64,000 bases of DNA, taken from assembly GCA_020073015.1 (NCBI GenBank), contig JAIQFZ010000007.1:1-64000 (forward strand), written 5' to 3'. Shown here piece after piece: positions 44,241 through 52,166 of the stretch. Source of the DNA: Terriglobia bacterium (GTDB lineage Bacteria > Acidobacteriota > Terriglobia > Terriglobales > Acidobacteriaceae). A model generated the notes under the pieces. That model was not told where the DNA came from and ran no database searches. It saw nothing but the letters and a program-made list of their open reading frames with translations. Positions within the stretch are counted from its first letter, which is position 1. Every line of letters begins with the position of its first letter. A program made the position numbers and the translations under genes.

Positions 44241-44325
44241 GTGTGGCGCGGCATTCCCTTCGGCTCCGCTCAGGGCAGGCTCTGCCCGCGAGGGGTGGAG
44301 GGTAGGGCGGACTCTCCTGTCCGCG
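44241..44325 (+). repeat. compound of two family A-like palindromes
   Basis: A diverged copy starts GTGTGGCGCGGCA at 44241 and is interrupted by another GC-rich palindrome (CAGGGCAGGCTCTGCCCGCG). A second copy at 44302-44325 reads GTAGGGCGGACTCTCCTG continuing TCCGCG. The two appear nested. Confidence 0.6.
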
Positions 44326-44515
44326 AACTCTGGACCCGAGATGCTTCCACCCCCTCCGCCATCTTGCGCAACGACAGCACAGTGTTGAGGCGATCAGCGG
44401 AGTAAGCGGAGCAATCACCCACCCCGTGCGAGGACCGCAAGAAACGGGGCGCCCGAAGTTAATTTAGAGAAGTGCTTGGAGATCTTCTCAGCCAAGCCGG
44501 GGACACCCGCGACGA

Positions 44516-44521
44516 TATAAT
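44516..44521 (+). promoter_or_regulatory. -10 element before small exported protein
   Basis: Perfect TATAAT 15 bases before the ATG at 44537. The leader would be under 10 bases, so the mRNA is nearly leaderless. Confidence 0.45.
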
Positions 44522-44536
44522 CGTGATCTTCACCTT

Positions 44537-44983
44537 ATGAATAGAACAATGTTCATCTTGTCCCGAGCTGTCCTGATGGCCGGTGCCTTTTGCACGGCAG
44601 CCCCAGCGCAATCGAACCCGCAGTCGGCGCCCGGGTCGGCCCCTGCCGCGGCGCAAGCCGTGCCAGTGATCGATGGCGGAGCAGGCCCGTGCTCGGTTGA
44701 ATTCACCATCATCGCGGCCGACGGCAAGCCCGCCGGGGCGGCCACCGTCAAAGTTCACATCGCGTATGGCTTTGGCGGATTTCACAAGCTCGATCTCCAA
44801 GCCGGCACCAATTCGGACGGCAAAGTGAAGTTCACCGGACTGCCCTCGCGTGTCCGGCGCTCGCTGCTGGAGTTCGAGGCCTCCAAGGATCAATTGGTGG
44901 GGACGGCAACCTACGATCCTGCAACCGAGTGCCGGGGTAAACGGGAGGTCAAGCTAGGAAAGGCGAACGGAGGGTCGGACTGA
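44537..44983 (+). CDS. small exported protein with Ig-like beta domain
   Basis: A 148-residue protein: signal peptide (1-25, ending AAPAQ), a Pro/Ala/Ser-rich linker (26-45), and a beta-rich domain (about 48-140) with a VEFTIIAADGKPAGAATVKV repeat-like strand pattern, as in carboxypeptidase-regulatory/Ig-like folds. Two Cys (CSVEF and ECRGK) could form a disulfide closing the domain. Role unknown. Confidence 0.7.
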   Translation: MNRTMFILSRAVLMAGAFCTAAPAQSNPQSAPGSAPAAAQAVPVIDGGAGPCSVEFTIIAADGKPAGAATVKVHIAYGFGGFHKLDLQAGTNSDGKVKFTGLPSRVRRSLLEFEASKDQLVGTATYDPATECRGKREVKLGKANGGSD

Positions 44984-45090
44984 TAAAGTTACGTGGGCTG
45001 CGGCCAGGTGGCCCTGCCCTTGCCGCCATCTGTTCTCACGGGGGCACCCCTTCGGAGTTAGGATGAACGCGAAGCCCGGGCGACCCGCCC

Positions 45091-45576
45091 TCACAACTCC
45101 TCAAGCCTTACGACACGATCGGTTCGGAACGTCTTGAATGTCTCGTTATCAAAGGCACCCAGATAATCGTGGCCGTTGCTCCCGCGTCCTTTGCAGCACA
45201 GCCAGATGAAGCGCTGCGTTACGACACCCTCGTTGTCAGAGTATTCGAGAAAACACACTCGCTCGGGCCGGATTGTTTCTGTCCAAGTGATCTCATCAAT
45301 ACGAAAAGGGTTGTGAAACTCAGGTCGAACCGGCTTCTGGCTTTCGGGGAACGCGCCCTTTTGTATGTAGTCCATCAGCTCGGCTTCGGAGATGACTGCC
45401 ACTCCGATCTTTGCGGCTTTCCTTGCTTTGATGGTGTCGAAGCGCGAAGCCACCAGGTAGTTCACGTCGTAGGTAACACTGTCCGCAAATTTCGCGTTGG
45501 TATGCGTCTCTATCAGTTCGGCGGCTGACTTGCGTGGCATCGACAACGCCCCGGTGATTGCAACCCTCACCGCCAT
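45091..45576 (-). CDS. BRCT domain protein with WYL-like tail
   Basis: A 161-residue protein. Residues 1-75 form a BRCT domain of the DNA ligase/RFC1 type (VAITGALSMPRKSAAELIE, VNYLVASRFDTIKARKA, ISEAELMDYI). Residues 100-161 (VCFLEYSDNEGVV, FIWLCCKG, YLGAFDNETFKTFRTDRV) resemble the strand pattern of WYL-type sensing domains, including AF...R-F/RTDR. BRCT plus WYL-like is not a combination I know. It directly follows the lipoprotein gene (one codon apart) on the minus strand. Confidence 0.65.
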   Translation of the reverse strand: MAVRVAITGALSMPRKSAAELIETHTNAKFADSVTYDVNYLVASRFDTIKARKAAKIGVAVISEAELMDYIQKGAFPESQKPVRPEFHNPFRIDEITWTETIRPERVCFLEYSDNEGVVTQRFIWLCCKGRGSNGHDYLGAFDNETFKTFRTDRVVRLEEL

Positions 45577-46407
45577 CTACTCCTCCTTGAGCTCACTGTC
45601 GATCTGCGCCATCTCATGGGTAAAAAATTGGCCGGACTTCGTCCTTTGAACTGCATCGTCGAGAGCAGCCTCTTTCGATTCGAAGGGTATGCCGCCCTTG
45701 AAACCGTAGGCGGATTCGTCGTACCAGCACCAACGACCCATGTCTTGTAGCCATTTTTCATGGCACGCCCCGACATGTCTGGAAAGTGCTTCTCGCAGCA
45801 TTGCATCCCGCTTGCGGGCACGTTCGGGCTCGCCTTTGGCATATGCCTGGGCGCGCGCCTTGGCCTCTTCAATCCTCGCCCATCCGCAAGGCTCCGCGAC
45901 CGAGGTAAGCTTCTCGGCCAATCCGTTGACCTTGAACTCGACGGTCGTGGGCTGCTTCTGGAAGGGACTGTACTCGAACAGGAAGGAATCTGCCTTCACG
46001 AGCCGCTTGGCGAGGCCAATAGGATCGGGCGCAAACAAACCTTGATGGTCGGACGCCTCACTCCAACTCTGCTGTTGTGGCTTCGCATCGTCGAATTTGA
46101 TCCGCACTTTACCGTTGTCAACAATGTCATCGGTTCCTACGTATAGTTCAGTCTTGCCGCGAGTACACCGGATCGTAAGCATTGCACCGTGACCGCCGCT
46201 TTCGGCGAGCTTCGACAGATACACCGCTGGCGTATTGTCCATCTTGTCGGTCTCGGTGGAGACACGCCATCCCTTCAATTCATCCAGTGTTTTCTGTGCG
46301 GCGGAGAGTGTTCTTTCAACCTCGGCCTGAGATACCTTTGGCTCGGGCCGTTTGCACGAACTCCCGACAAGCACCAGAAGGATGGCCACGGCGCACGCAG
46401 GTCTCAT
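45577..46407 (-). CDS. lipoprotein with TagO/VasI-like beta domain
   Basis: A 276-residue protein with a lipobox LVGSSC (lipidated Cys18). Residues 25-165 hold strands such as LYVGTDDIVDNGKVRIKFDD and a later VEFKVNGLAEKLTSV, reminiscent of the TagO/VasI type of periplasmic domain (RxxxDxG...F...L..C); this is only a weak resemblance. Residues 170-276 are helical and charged, with a Trp- and Cys-containing patch (CHEKWLQDMGRWCWYD). It is cotranscribed with the BRCT gene. Confidence 0.6.
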   Translation of the reverse strand: MRPACAVAILLVLVGSSCKRPEPKVSQAEVERTLSAAQKTLDELKGWRVSTETDKMDNTPAVYLSKLAESGGHGAMLTIRCTRGKTELYVGTDDIVDNGKVRIKFDDAKPQQQSWSEASDHQGLFAPDPIGLAKRLVKADSFLFEYSPFQKQPTTVEFKVNGLAEKLTSVAEPCGWARIEEAKARAQAYAKGEPERARKRDAMLREALSRHVGACHEKWLQDMGRWCWYDESAYGFKGGIPFESKEAALDDAVQRTKSGQFFTHEMAQIDSELKEE

Positions 46408-46513
46408 CAGCCAAGCGTATTCTTGGAAGCTTTTGGAACGCAGTGTTTTAGCTCACATCGCTTCGTGATTGTAGGTCACATATTCCACATCGGATTCCTA
46501 CTATCCTGCTGTC

Positions 46514-46834
46514 ATGCAGATTAAGAAGAACGCAAATGTGGCAGTTGTGGTGCGTAAATCGTGGGCCCGGTTGGAAGGGATAAAGCTGTTCTTGCGACCA
46601 CCAGACGAAGTGCAAGGCACAGACGACAGTCATGTCATCTTCGCGAGAGTCCTCGATTCCAATGATGACCGAGGCTTTTGGATCGAACTCAACACCAAGA
46701 GACATCAGCAGGACCCTTCTGTCGAAAGGTTCGCTTTGATGATTCCGTGGCAAGAGTTGCTCGCCATCGTCCTCGCGAAGGACTTTTCTCCAGCTCTGGA
46801 AAAAGAAGCGCAAGCGATGGGATTTACAATGTGA
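46514..46834 (+). CDS. hypothetical protein, no recognised family
   Basis: A 106-residue protein without signal peptide or membrane segment. The sequence alternates strands (VAVVVRKSWARL, IKLFLRPPDE, HVIFARVLDS, RGFWIELNTK) and ends in an acidic helix (ALEKEAQAMGFTM). Composition and length fit a real small beta protein. It is followed by repeats and is convergent with the cysteine-ladder gene. Confidence 0.5.
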   Translation: MQIKKNANVAVVVRKSWARLEGIKLFLRPPDEVQGTDDSHVIFARVLDSNDDRGFWIELNTKRHQQDPSVERFALMIPWQELLAIVLAKDFSPALEKEAQAMGFTM

Positions 46835-46841
46835 GGGGTGT

Positions 46842-47060
46842 CCCGTCCTTGCGTTCTTTGCAAGGGCGGGTGGCGATGCTGCTGACACGATACTGTTCGT
46901 TCCGTTGTGCCAACATTTTTGCCTCCCACCCTTCTCGCAAAAAGCGCGAGAAGGATGGGGCACCCTCCGCCTTGCCGGGGCCAGCGAGATCAAAAACCAA
47001 AGCCTGGGCCACCCGCCGGGGCACCCCACCGCGAAAAGGATGGTACATCCGGCAGGCGGA
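46842..47060. repeat. cluster of family C-type palindromes
   Basis: Hairpins CCGTCCTTGC/GCAAGGGCGG (46842-46870) and CCCACCCTTCTCGC/GCGAGAAGGATGGG (about 46924-46958), followed by alternating GGTGG/CCACC-rich pieces up to the neighbouring stop. The same CCCACCCTTGC stem type occurs at 55492-55524 and 55696-55724. Confidence 0.6.
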
Positions 47061-47095
47061 TGGGTGGTCCACCCGCCTGCGGGCGCTTCCATCAG

Positions 47096-49072
47096 TTACT
47101 TGCAAAACGCGATCTGGTCATAGAGCGGGCTAGGGACACTGTCTCCGTTGGTCAGCAGCACGCCGACCTGCAGCGTGATGAGGTACGCGCAGTGAGCAAG
47201 AGCAGACACGGAGAAGGTGTGGGTGGCTGTCCCAAACCAGTCGCCGGGTTCCGGGATGGGCGGCAACGTGAAGGCATACGGACCTCCGGGGCCGGTCATG
47301 ACGATGCTGACGCCGTTCGGATCCAGGTTCGGATGCGCCGCGGTGAACAGCACCGTCAGTTGATTGGTGAGATGGCCACACGGATGAGCGATCAGTTCCG
47401 CAACGTCGACCATGCAGACTGCGAGCCGACCCGGGGGCTGCAAACCACCATCCCAGTCGGGATGGAGTGTGATGTTGTTGTACAACGTGTTGTCTATGGC
47501 GACGTGGATGCACGTGCCGCCGTCGGTTTCCGAGGCAGGGTTGCCGTGCTGGCGGATGCGCATCCGTATCCCGAAATAGACGTCTTGCGCGAGTGGGTGT
47601 GCTGCCGCCGCCCCCGCGAGGACTCCCGTCTCGTCCGCAGGGGTGAATGGAGCGAGTGATTGTGAAATCAACTCAATCATGTTGCCGTTGGAAGCGAACG
47701 CGCCAGCGGCAGTGAAAGCATTGTTCTCTTGCGGGACCTGGATCCAGCCGTCGGCGGCGATGGTCGCGACTAGTTCGTTCGGACCGACGATCCCGTTGAC
47801 GGTGTATTTCTTGGTATCCATGTGGGGAATCGGAAGTGGGTTGAAGTGTTCCCAGTGGCCGATCTCGGTCCGGGCAATCTGTGCCGGCAAGACGGGCGTC
47901 CAGGCGCCGGTCAGGTTGCCGGCGGCGTCGGTCGGAGCCGTTTCGAAGCGGTATTCCATTGCGACCCCACCCAGAGTTTGCGTGAGGATCCCGTTGAGCC
48001 GCAGCGTTGAGAAGAAAGCACGGTTGTCCGCTTTCGTAAGTCCGTTTCCGGTCAGTCCGCTATTCACGTCGGTGTCGTAGTCGTAGACTCCGATGGACGT
48101 GAACACCGGATACAGGCCCTCGGGTGGGCAGATCAGAATGCAGAACCGGCGACAGATCAGGTAGCAGACCCAGTGGCAGAGCTGAATGCAGAAGCGATGC
48201 AGTTCGAGTTCCTTCAGCAAAGCTCCCCAGGTTTTCCCGTCCCCTGAGCTGACGGCGGTAATCAACCGCTCTACCTCCGCCGGCTTCTGCGCCAGCCGCT
48301 GTGTCGCCTTCGCAAAGGCCAGGGCCTCTTCGAGGTGATTCTTGATTGGCTCCAGCGGAAACTCCCGGCAGAGCGTCAGGCAAACCAGAGTGCAACGCCA
48401 ACTGCAGAACCACTCGCAGATGGCATAGCAGAAGCGAATCAGGTCGGCGCCGCGGATTACCTCGGCCAGCTTCTCGGCGTCCCCGGCATTCGATGCGGCA
48501 ACCGCCCGGTCAAAAGCATCCTTGTGTTCGAGCAACCGGCGCAGAGCCTGGCCCGCCAACCGCAACTCGTCGGCCAGGTTCGGCCGCTCGATTTGGATTG
48601 GACTGCAAACCCAGCGGCAGATCAGCCGGAAATGCACGACACACAGCCAGTGGCAAAATAAGTGACACAATGGCTCGAGCTTGTACTCATTGACGATGCG
48701 CTCGAAGGCGTCCCGATTGCGCTTCTCCAGCACTTCCACCAATTCGCGTACGAGTTTCTCATTGGAAGTGATGCGCACGATCGCCTCTGCGAGCAGACGC
48801 GGGTTGGGCACCTCTTTGTACGGCTTGGGTGGCCCGCACAGTTCGAGGCACAAAAAGATGCACTCCTTGATGCGAATCCACTCGCACACCACTCGACATC
48901 GCGGAAACAAGCCGAGTCGCTTCAGAATGGCCTGAAACTCCTTCGCCTTGCCGGACCGAAACGCCTCATACGCTTCGCGAAATGCTTTCTCATCCTTCGC
49001 GAGACGCCCGATGACACCGACCCCCTCGAGGAGGTCGCGGAATGCGTCATAGTCGAACTCTTGACTTGCCAT
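47096..49072 (-). CDS. four-repeat cysteine-ladder protein with beta-rich C terminus
   Basis: A 658-residue protein without signal peptide. Residues 1-318 are four units of 77-80 residues: a charged helical part, then a hydrophobic helix with Cys at every fourth position. Cys positions are 59, 63, 71, 75, 79; 136, 140, 144, 152, 156; 215-235 in steps of 4; 295-315 in steps of 4. The two missing steps are Arg67 and Phe148. The second Cys is always followed by Glu/His-Trp. Residues 322-658 are beta-rich with five more Cys and no family I recognise. Placing the Cys on one face of a helix suggests metal or redox chemistry, as in Cys-lined copper-storage bundles, but this is inference. GGAGGA lies four bases before the ATG. 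Confidence 0.85.
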   Translation of the reverse strand: MASQEFDYDAFRDLLEGVGVIGRLAKDEKAFREAYEAFRSGKAKEFQAILKRLGLFPRCRVVCEWIRIKECIFLCLELCGPPKPYKEVPNPRLLAEAIVRITSNEKLVRELVEVLEKRNRDAFERIVNEYKLEPLCHLFCHWLCVVHFRLICRWVCSPIQIERPNLADELRLAGQALRRLLEHKDAFDRAVAASNAGDAEKLAEVIRGADLIRFCYAICEWFCSWRCTLVCLTLCREFPLEPIKNHLEEALAFAKATQRLAQKPAEVERLITAVSSGDGKTWGALLKELELHRFCIQLCHWVCYLICRRFCILICPPEGLYPVFTSIGVYDYDTDVNSGLTGNGLTKADNRAFFSTLRLNGILTQTLGGVAMEYRFETAPTDAAGNLTGAWTPVLPAQIARTEIGHWEHFNPLPIPHMDTKKYTVNGIVGPNELVATIAADGWIQVPQENNAFTAAGAFASNGNMIELISQSLAPFTPADETGVLAGAAAAHPLAQDVYFGIRMRIRQHGNPASETDGGTCIHVAIDNTLYNNITLHPDWDGGLQPPGRLAVCMVDVAELIAHPCGHLTNQLTVLFTAAHPNLDPNGVSIVMTGPGGPYAFTLPPIPEPGDWFGTATHTFSVSALAHCAYLITLQVGVLLTNGDSVPSPLYDQIAFCK

Positions 49073-49366
49073 GGTTCCTCCATAAGTTTGACGGATCGTT
49101 GGTGGGGAACAATTAAAAGAGGGCGCCGCCCAACTCATCCCGCCAAGGGCGGAGGATATGAGGGCGCATAACTCGGTGCGAAGGGCCCAAGGATCAACTA
49201 CAAGGGAAGAAGGTTAGAACACGGGGAAGACAGCGCCACTGCAGGGAAGAAGTTACGAGACGGACGCAAATTATGATCGTGATTCCGACAGATGTCAAGC
49301 GTAGAGATACCTTTTGTTCCTGGGCGGCTGGCCCGGGCTATTGTTACTCTCGACGGTGGCCCCTCC

Positions 49367-49391
49367 AAGCCCCCGCTTGGGCGGGGGTTTT
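49367..49391 (+). terminator. terminator-like hairpin with no gene before it
   Basis: AAGCCCCCGC-TTGG-GCGGGGGTTTT: a 7-bp GC stem with flanking A-T pairs and a short T-run on the plus strand. No plus-strand gene precedes it, so it may end an antisense or unannotated transcript. Confidence 0.4.
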
Positions 49392-49484
49392 CTTCGGGTC
49401 GGCGCACCCACAGGCGGGTGGCCGACGTTTGGGCGGTGACGATAGCGCGCCGAGTTGTTAGTGTCGGCAGAAGAAGAGACGGGG

Positions 49485-49520
49485 GTGCCCCAGGTTTCGC
49501 GGTTTTCGAAACGTGGGACG
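49485..49520. repeat. palindromic repeat, family C
   Basis: GTGCCCCAGGTTTCGCGG continuing TTTTCGAAACGTGGGACG, an imperfect hairpin that shares its TCGCG-TTTTCGA core with 1041-1073. Confidence 0.55.
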
Positions 49521-49632
49521 CCGAACTGCCGGCCCCTCAGTTTGCACAATCGCCGCGTCGTTAACCTCGCATTTGACGAACGAAAGAATGGAGACGGATC
49601 GGGAAAAGCCAGTTGGTGCCTCCATCGGCAGG

Positions 49633-49658
49633 CGCGGACAGGAGTGTCCGTGCTACAC
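49633..49658 (-). repeat. palindromic repeat, family A, inverted
   Basis: CGCGGACA-GGAG-TGTCCGTG followed by CTACAC; the reverse complement gives the usual GTGTAG start. Confidence 0.7.
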
Positions 49659-49667
49659 GAGACGTTG

Positions 49668-50147
49668 CTATTTTTCTCGCAGCAGGTGCCAGGCTTCTCG
49701 GTAGGCGCCGTAGAGGCCAGGAGTTAGAGGGTAGTCGCGAGGTGCCAGAAGGAGAGTGGTGTGGCCCTGGGCAACGGCGATGGGGACGATAAACCAGCCG
49801 TCCTCGGGAATGATGTGGGCGACAATAAAATCAACTTCCTCGGGTCGATACGGAACCAGGCCTCCGTGTGTGCGACGGCGGCAATTGACATGGTAGCGGC
49901 CGTTACGAAGCGTGGTCGTGGCTTTGACTTGGATGCGCCAGAGGCGATGTCCGGCTTCGAGGATGAAGTCGTAGCGCTCGCTGTCGCCGTAGGGCTTGGC
50001 CACGTGGAAACCCTGGGTGGCAGCTTTGTAAACGAACGCCAGTTCGGAAAGTTCTCCGCGGCGCTTGGTGGTGAGTTCGCGCTCGCGGGCAGTCTTTGGC
50101 CCCTGGGAGCGGGATCGGCCCGCGCCCCTGCTTCTCTTACTTTGCAT
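49668..50147 (-). CDS. PD-(D/E)XK-like nuclease domain protein
   Basis: A 159-residue protein with a basic N terminus (KRSRGAGRSRSQGPK) likely to bind nucleic acid, a helix (TKRRGELSELAFVYKAATQG), then PYGDSERYDFILEAG and RIQVKATT. The order Glu...Asp-x(n)-Gln-Val-Lys fits the PD-(D/E)XK fold as in group I-intron-type and Holliday-junction-resolvase-like nucleases. It may be a DNA-repair or restriction-like enzyme; the substrate is unknown. A terminator-like hairpin lies in its leader. Confidence 0.7.
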   Translation of the reverse strand: MQSKRSRGAGRSRSQGPKTARERELTTKRRGELSELAFVYKAATQGFHVAKPYGDSERYDFILEAGHRLWRIQVKATTTLRNGRYHVNCRRRTHGGLVPYRPEEVDFIVAHIIPEDGWFIVPIAVAQGHTTLLLAPRDYPLTPGLYGAYREAWHLLREK

Positions 50148-50159
50148 GAGTCCCCAAAT

Positions 50160-50189
50160 AAAAAAGGCACAAGCGGATGGCTTGTGCCT
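50160..50189 (-). terminator. terminator hairpin in the nuclease leader (possible attenuator)
   Basis: Perfect 10-bp stem AGGCACAAGC/GCTTGTGCCT with a 5-base loop, followed on the minus strand by a six-base T-run ending 12 bases before the nuclease ATG. Confidence 0.75.
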
Positions 50190-50202
50190 GGATTCTTTAC
50201 CT

Positions 50203-50216
50203 TACTATTTATAGTA
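50203..50216 (-). promoter_or_regulatory. palindromic operator overlapping a -10-like sequence
   Basis: TACTAT-TT-ATAGTA palindrome overlapping TATACT/TATAAAT on the minus strand, upstream of the attenuator-like hairpin. Confidence 0.5.
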
Positions 50217-50464
50217 TAGCAAATTCGATAGGGGTATTCCGAAGAGCTAACGGACAATATTTTCAGTGTGGAATGAGCGGGTTAGAGGAAAAAGGGCGGT
50301 TTGGGGGCTTGACAAGAAAACGGTTGCTGGTCGCCCGTGGCTGGTTTTCCAGTCAAATCCCACAGGAGGTGGGCTTATGCCAAAATATTTGTACCTTGCG
50401 GCCTGCCTGGGAATCTCACAGAGGAGAGTAAGCGTTTGAATCCATCATCAGGAGACACTAGGGA

Positions 50465-50806
50465 ATGAAAGTGAATCGGCTTGTGACTGCGGTACTCGGG
50501 ATGCAATTGCTGGCGGGACTGGCGACTGTGCCAGCGCTGGCTGCAGGTAAGAGTCAAACTCTGACCGGACAGGTCAGCGACGCGATGTGCGGAGCGAAAC
50601 ATCAGATGGGCAGTGCTGCCGAGTGCACGCGCGGCTGCATCAAGCACGGCTCAAAATATGCACTGGTGGTGGGGGACAAGGTGTATACCCTTGAGACTTC
50701 CGACCAGGCCACGCTGGACAAACTGAACGACCTGGCCGGGGCGTCCGCGAAAGTTACGGGAGACGTGGACGGGGACACGATTGCGGTGAAGTCGGTGGCA
50801 AAGTAA
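50465..50806 (+). CDS. small exported protein (DUF5818-like)
   Basis: A 113-residue protein: signal peptide (1-27, ends ALAAG) followed by a compact beta domain: LTGQVSDAMCGAKHQMG, ECTRGCIKHGSKYALVV, KVYTLET and AKVTGDVDGDTIAVKSV. It has three Cys after the signal peptide, with Cys-x3-Cys in the second segment. This is a common short exported family of Acidobacteria with an OB-like fold; function unknown. The strong terminator behind it makes it a single-gene unit. Confidence 0.75.
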   Translation: MKVNRLVTAVLGMQLLAGLATVPALAAGKSQTLTGQVSDAMCGAKHQMGSAAECTRGCIKHGSKYALVVGDKVYTLETSDQATLDKLNDLAGASAKVTGDVDGDTIAVKSVAK

Positions 50807-50854
50807 AGCAGTATTTCGTGGTTCGTAGTTCGTAATCCGTTCTCAGACAAAACA

Positions 50855-50887
50855 AAACCCGGTGGCTTCGGCCGCCGGGTTTCTTTT
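50855..50887. terminator. bidirectional intrinsic terminator
   Basis: AAACCCGG(T)GGC-TTCG-GCC(G)CCGGGTTT stem with a UUCG-type loop, T-rich on the right and A-rich on the left. It serves both the small exported gene and the M48 gene. Confidence 0.9.
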
Positions 50888-50906
50888 GTTCTGAAATTGC
50901 TGATCG

Positions 50907-52028
50907 TTAATCCTGTTTCTGGTCGTCCCTGCGTTTCAGGGTCGGACGATCGTCGTCGTTGGTCTTGTCAGTGCTGCCGGTTTTGTCGGTGGTGGAGGTA
51001 CGGCGCAGGCTAGGCCGGCTCCCTTCCTTGTCGTCCAAAACCTTGTGGCGGTTCTCGATGACGGCCAGACGCGATTTCACATCGTCAAACTCAGAGGTGG
51101 AGACGACATACTGCGCGCGCGCCGGAAGAATCCGGCCGATCTCTTCCTGCGACTTCTCAATGCGATCCGGAGTCTGCGGATGCGACGCGAAGGCTTTGGC
51201 CAAGGTTCCGGGCTTCTTCTTCTCTTTCGCTTCCAGCTTTTCAAAGAAGCTGACAAAAGCCTGAGGATCGTATCCAGTCTTATACATGTACTGGAGACCG
51301 AGGTAGTCGGCTTCGGCTTCGAAGTTTCGCTGGAACTTCATGAAGGTGAGAGGGATGCCGAAACCGGCCGCTTCATAGACCGCGTAGCCTACGCCTCCAC
51401 CCACGAAGATCAGCGGGATGGTGCCGAGGCGGGCCCATTGTGCGCGCGTCATCTGGCGAGCGTAGTGGTGGGCGGCGACGTGGGCGATTTCGTGGGCCAT
51501 CACGCCGGCGAGTTCGGCTTCTTCATCGGCGGCCAGGATCAGGCCGGAGTTCACGTAGAAGAATCCGCCGGGCAGGGCGAAGGCGTTGACCTCGTCGGAG
51601 TCGATCACCTTGATGGTGAAGGGCACCTGGGCGTCGGAATTGCGCACCAGGTTCTGGCCGATGCGATTGACGTACTCGTTGACGACGGGGTCCTGAACGA
51701 GCTTGGCGCTGGCCTCAACCTGCTGGGCGTATTCGCGGCCGAGCTTGATTTCGGATTCCAGCGAATACCAGTTGCCCATGCCGCGGCCACCGATTTTGCG
51801 GTTACCGATCGCGTCCACGTCCTTCTCGCTGCCGTCGTGCTTGACTTTGCTGTCGTCGGGCTGCTGGATGGGGGGCGAGGTCTGGGGCGTGTTGGTGTCC
51901 GGAGCGGGCTCCTGCTGGGAAGCTTGATCTTTCGAATTCGGGTCCTTCTGGGTTTGGTCCTGAGCCCGCGCGGCGGGCACGACAAAAGCCAGTAAGGTTA
52001 GTGAGATCAACCATTTGCGGAACGACAT
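50907..52028 (-). CDS. M48 family zinc metalloprotease, exported
   Basis: A 373-residue periplasmic protease. Signal peptide 1-22. Low-complexity Gln/Asp/Pro region 25-75. The protease domain (about 85-330) has the zinc motif HEIAHVAAHH and a downstream Glu ligand in FEAEADYLGLQYM. The C terminus is charged. The domain resembles BepA/LoiP-type proteases, which act on outer-membrane proteins. The start ATG has GGGGGAG upstream. Confidence 0.9.
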   Translation of the reverse strand: MSFRKWLISLTLLAFVVPAARAQDQTQKDPNSKDQASQQEPAPDTNTPQTSPPIQQPDDSKVKHDGSEKDVDAIGNRKIGGRGMGNWYSLESEIKLGREYAQQVEASAKLVQDPVVNEYVNRIGQNLVRNSDAQVPFTIKVIDSDEVNAFALPGGFFYVNSGLILAADEEAELAGVMAHEIAHVAAHHYARQMTRAQWARLGTIPLIFVGGGVGYAVYEAAGFGIPLTFMKFQRNFEAEADYLGLQYMYKTGYDPQAFVSFFEKLEAKEKKKPGTLAKAFASHPQTPDRIEKSQEEIGRILPARAQYVVSTSEFDDVKSRLAVIENRHKVLDDKEGSRPSLRRTSTTDKTGSTDKTNDDDRPTLKRRDDQKQD

Positions 52029-52064
52029 GTGAACTCCCCCATCGGAAGCGGCAGACTTAGGTTG

Positions 52065-52070
52065 ATTATA
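52065..52070 (-). promoter_or_regulatory. -10 element of the M48 gene
   Basis: TATAAT on the minus strand, 36 bases before the ATG; the -35 is weak. Confidence 0.45.
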
Positions 52071-52166
52071 CGCCGCGTGGCAAGTGCCAGCGACACAGAA
52101 CCCTGTTTAGTTGGACGCAAGAAGAAGGTAGAAGGTTACTTGGGAATCTGCGACGGAGATGAGGGT

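Larger units (their letters stand above)
49073..49667. other. gene-free, repeat-containing gap
   Basis: No gene. It contains a CCCCCGC/GCGGGGG hairpin (49367-49391), a family C palindrome (49485-49520) and an inverted family A copy (49633-49658). The minus-strand promoter of the cysteine-ladder gene must lie in 49080-49300, but I see no clear consensus. Confidence 0.5.

Noticed and set aside
49367-49391. Terminator for the cysteine-ladder gene
   Set aside because: It lies upstream of that minus-strand gene and has its T-run on the plus strand, so it cannot end that transcript.
50309-50314. TTGACA as -35 for the small exported gene at 50465
   Set aside because: No -10-like hexamer at 16-19 bases spacing and too far from the gene.
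51045-51995. 316-residue plus-strand frame
   Set aside because: Antisense to the M48 protease with intact HEIAH motif.
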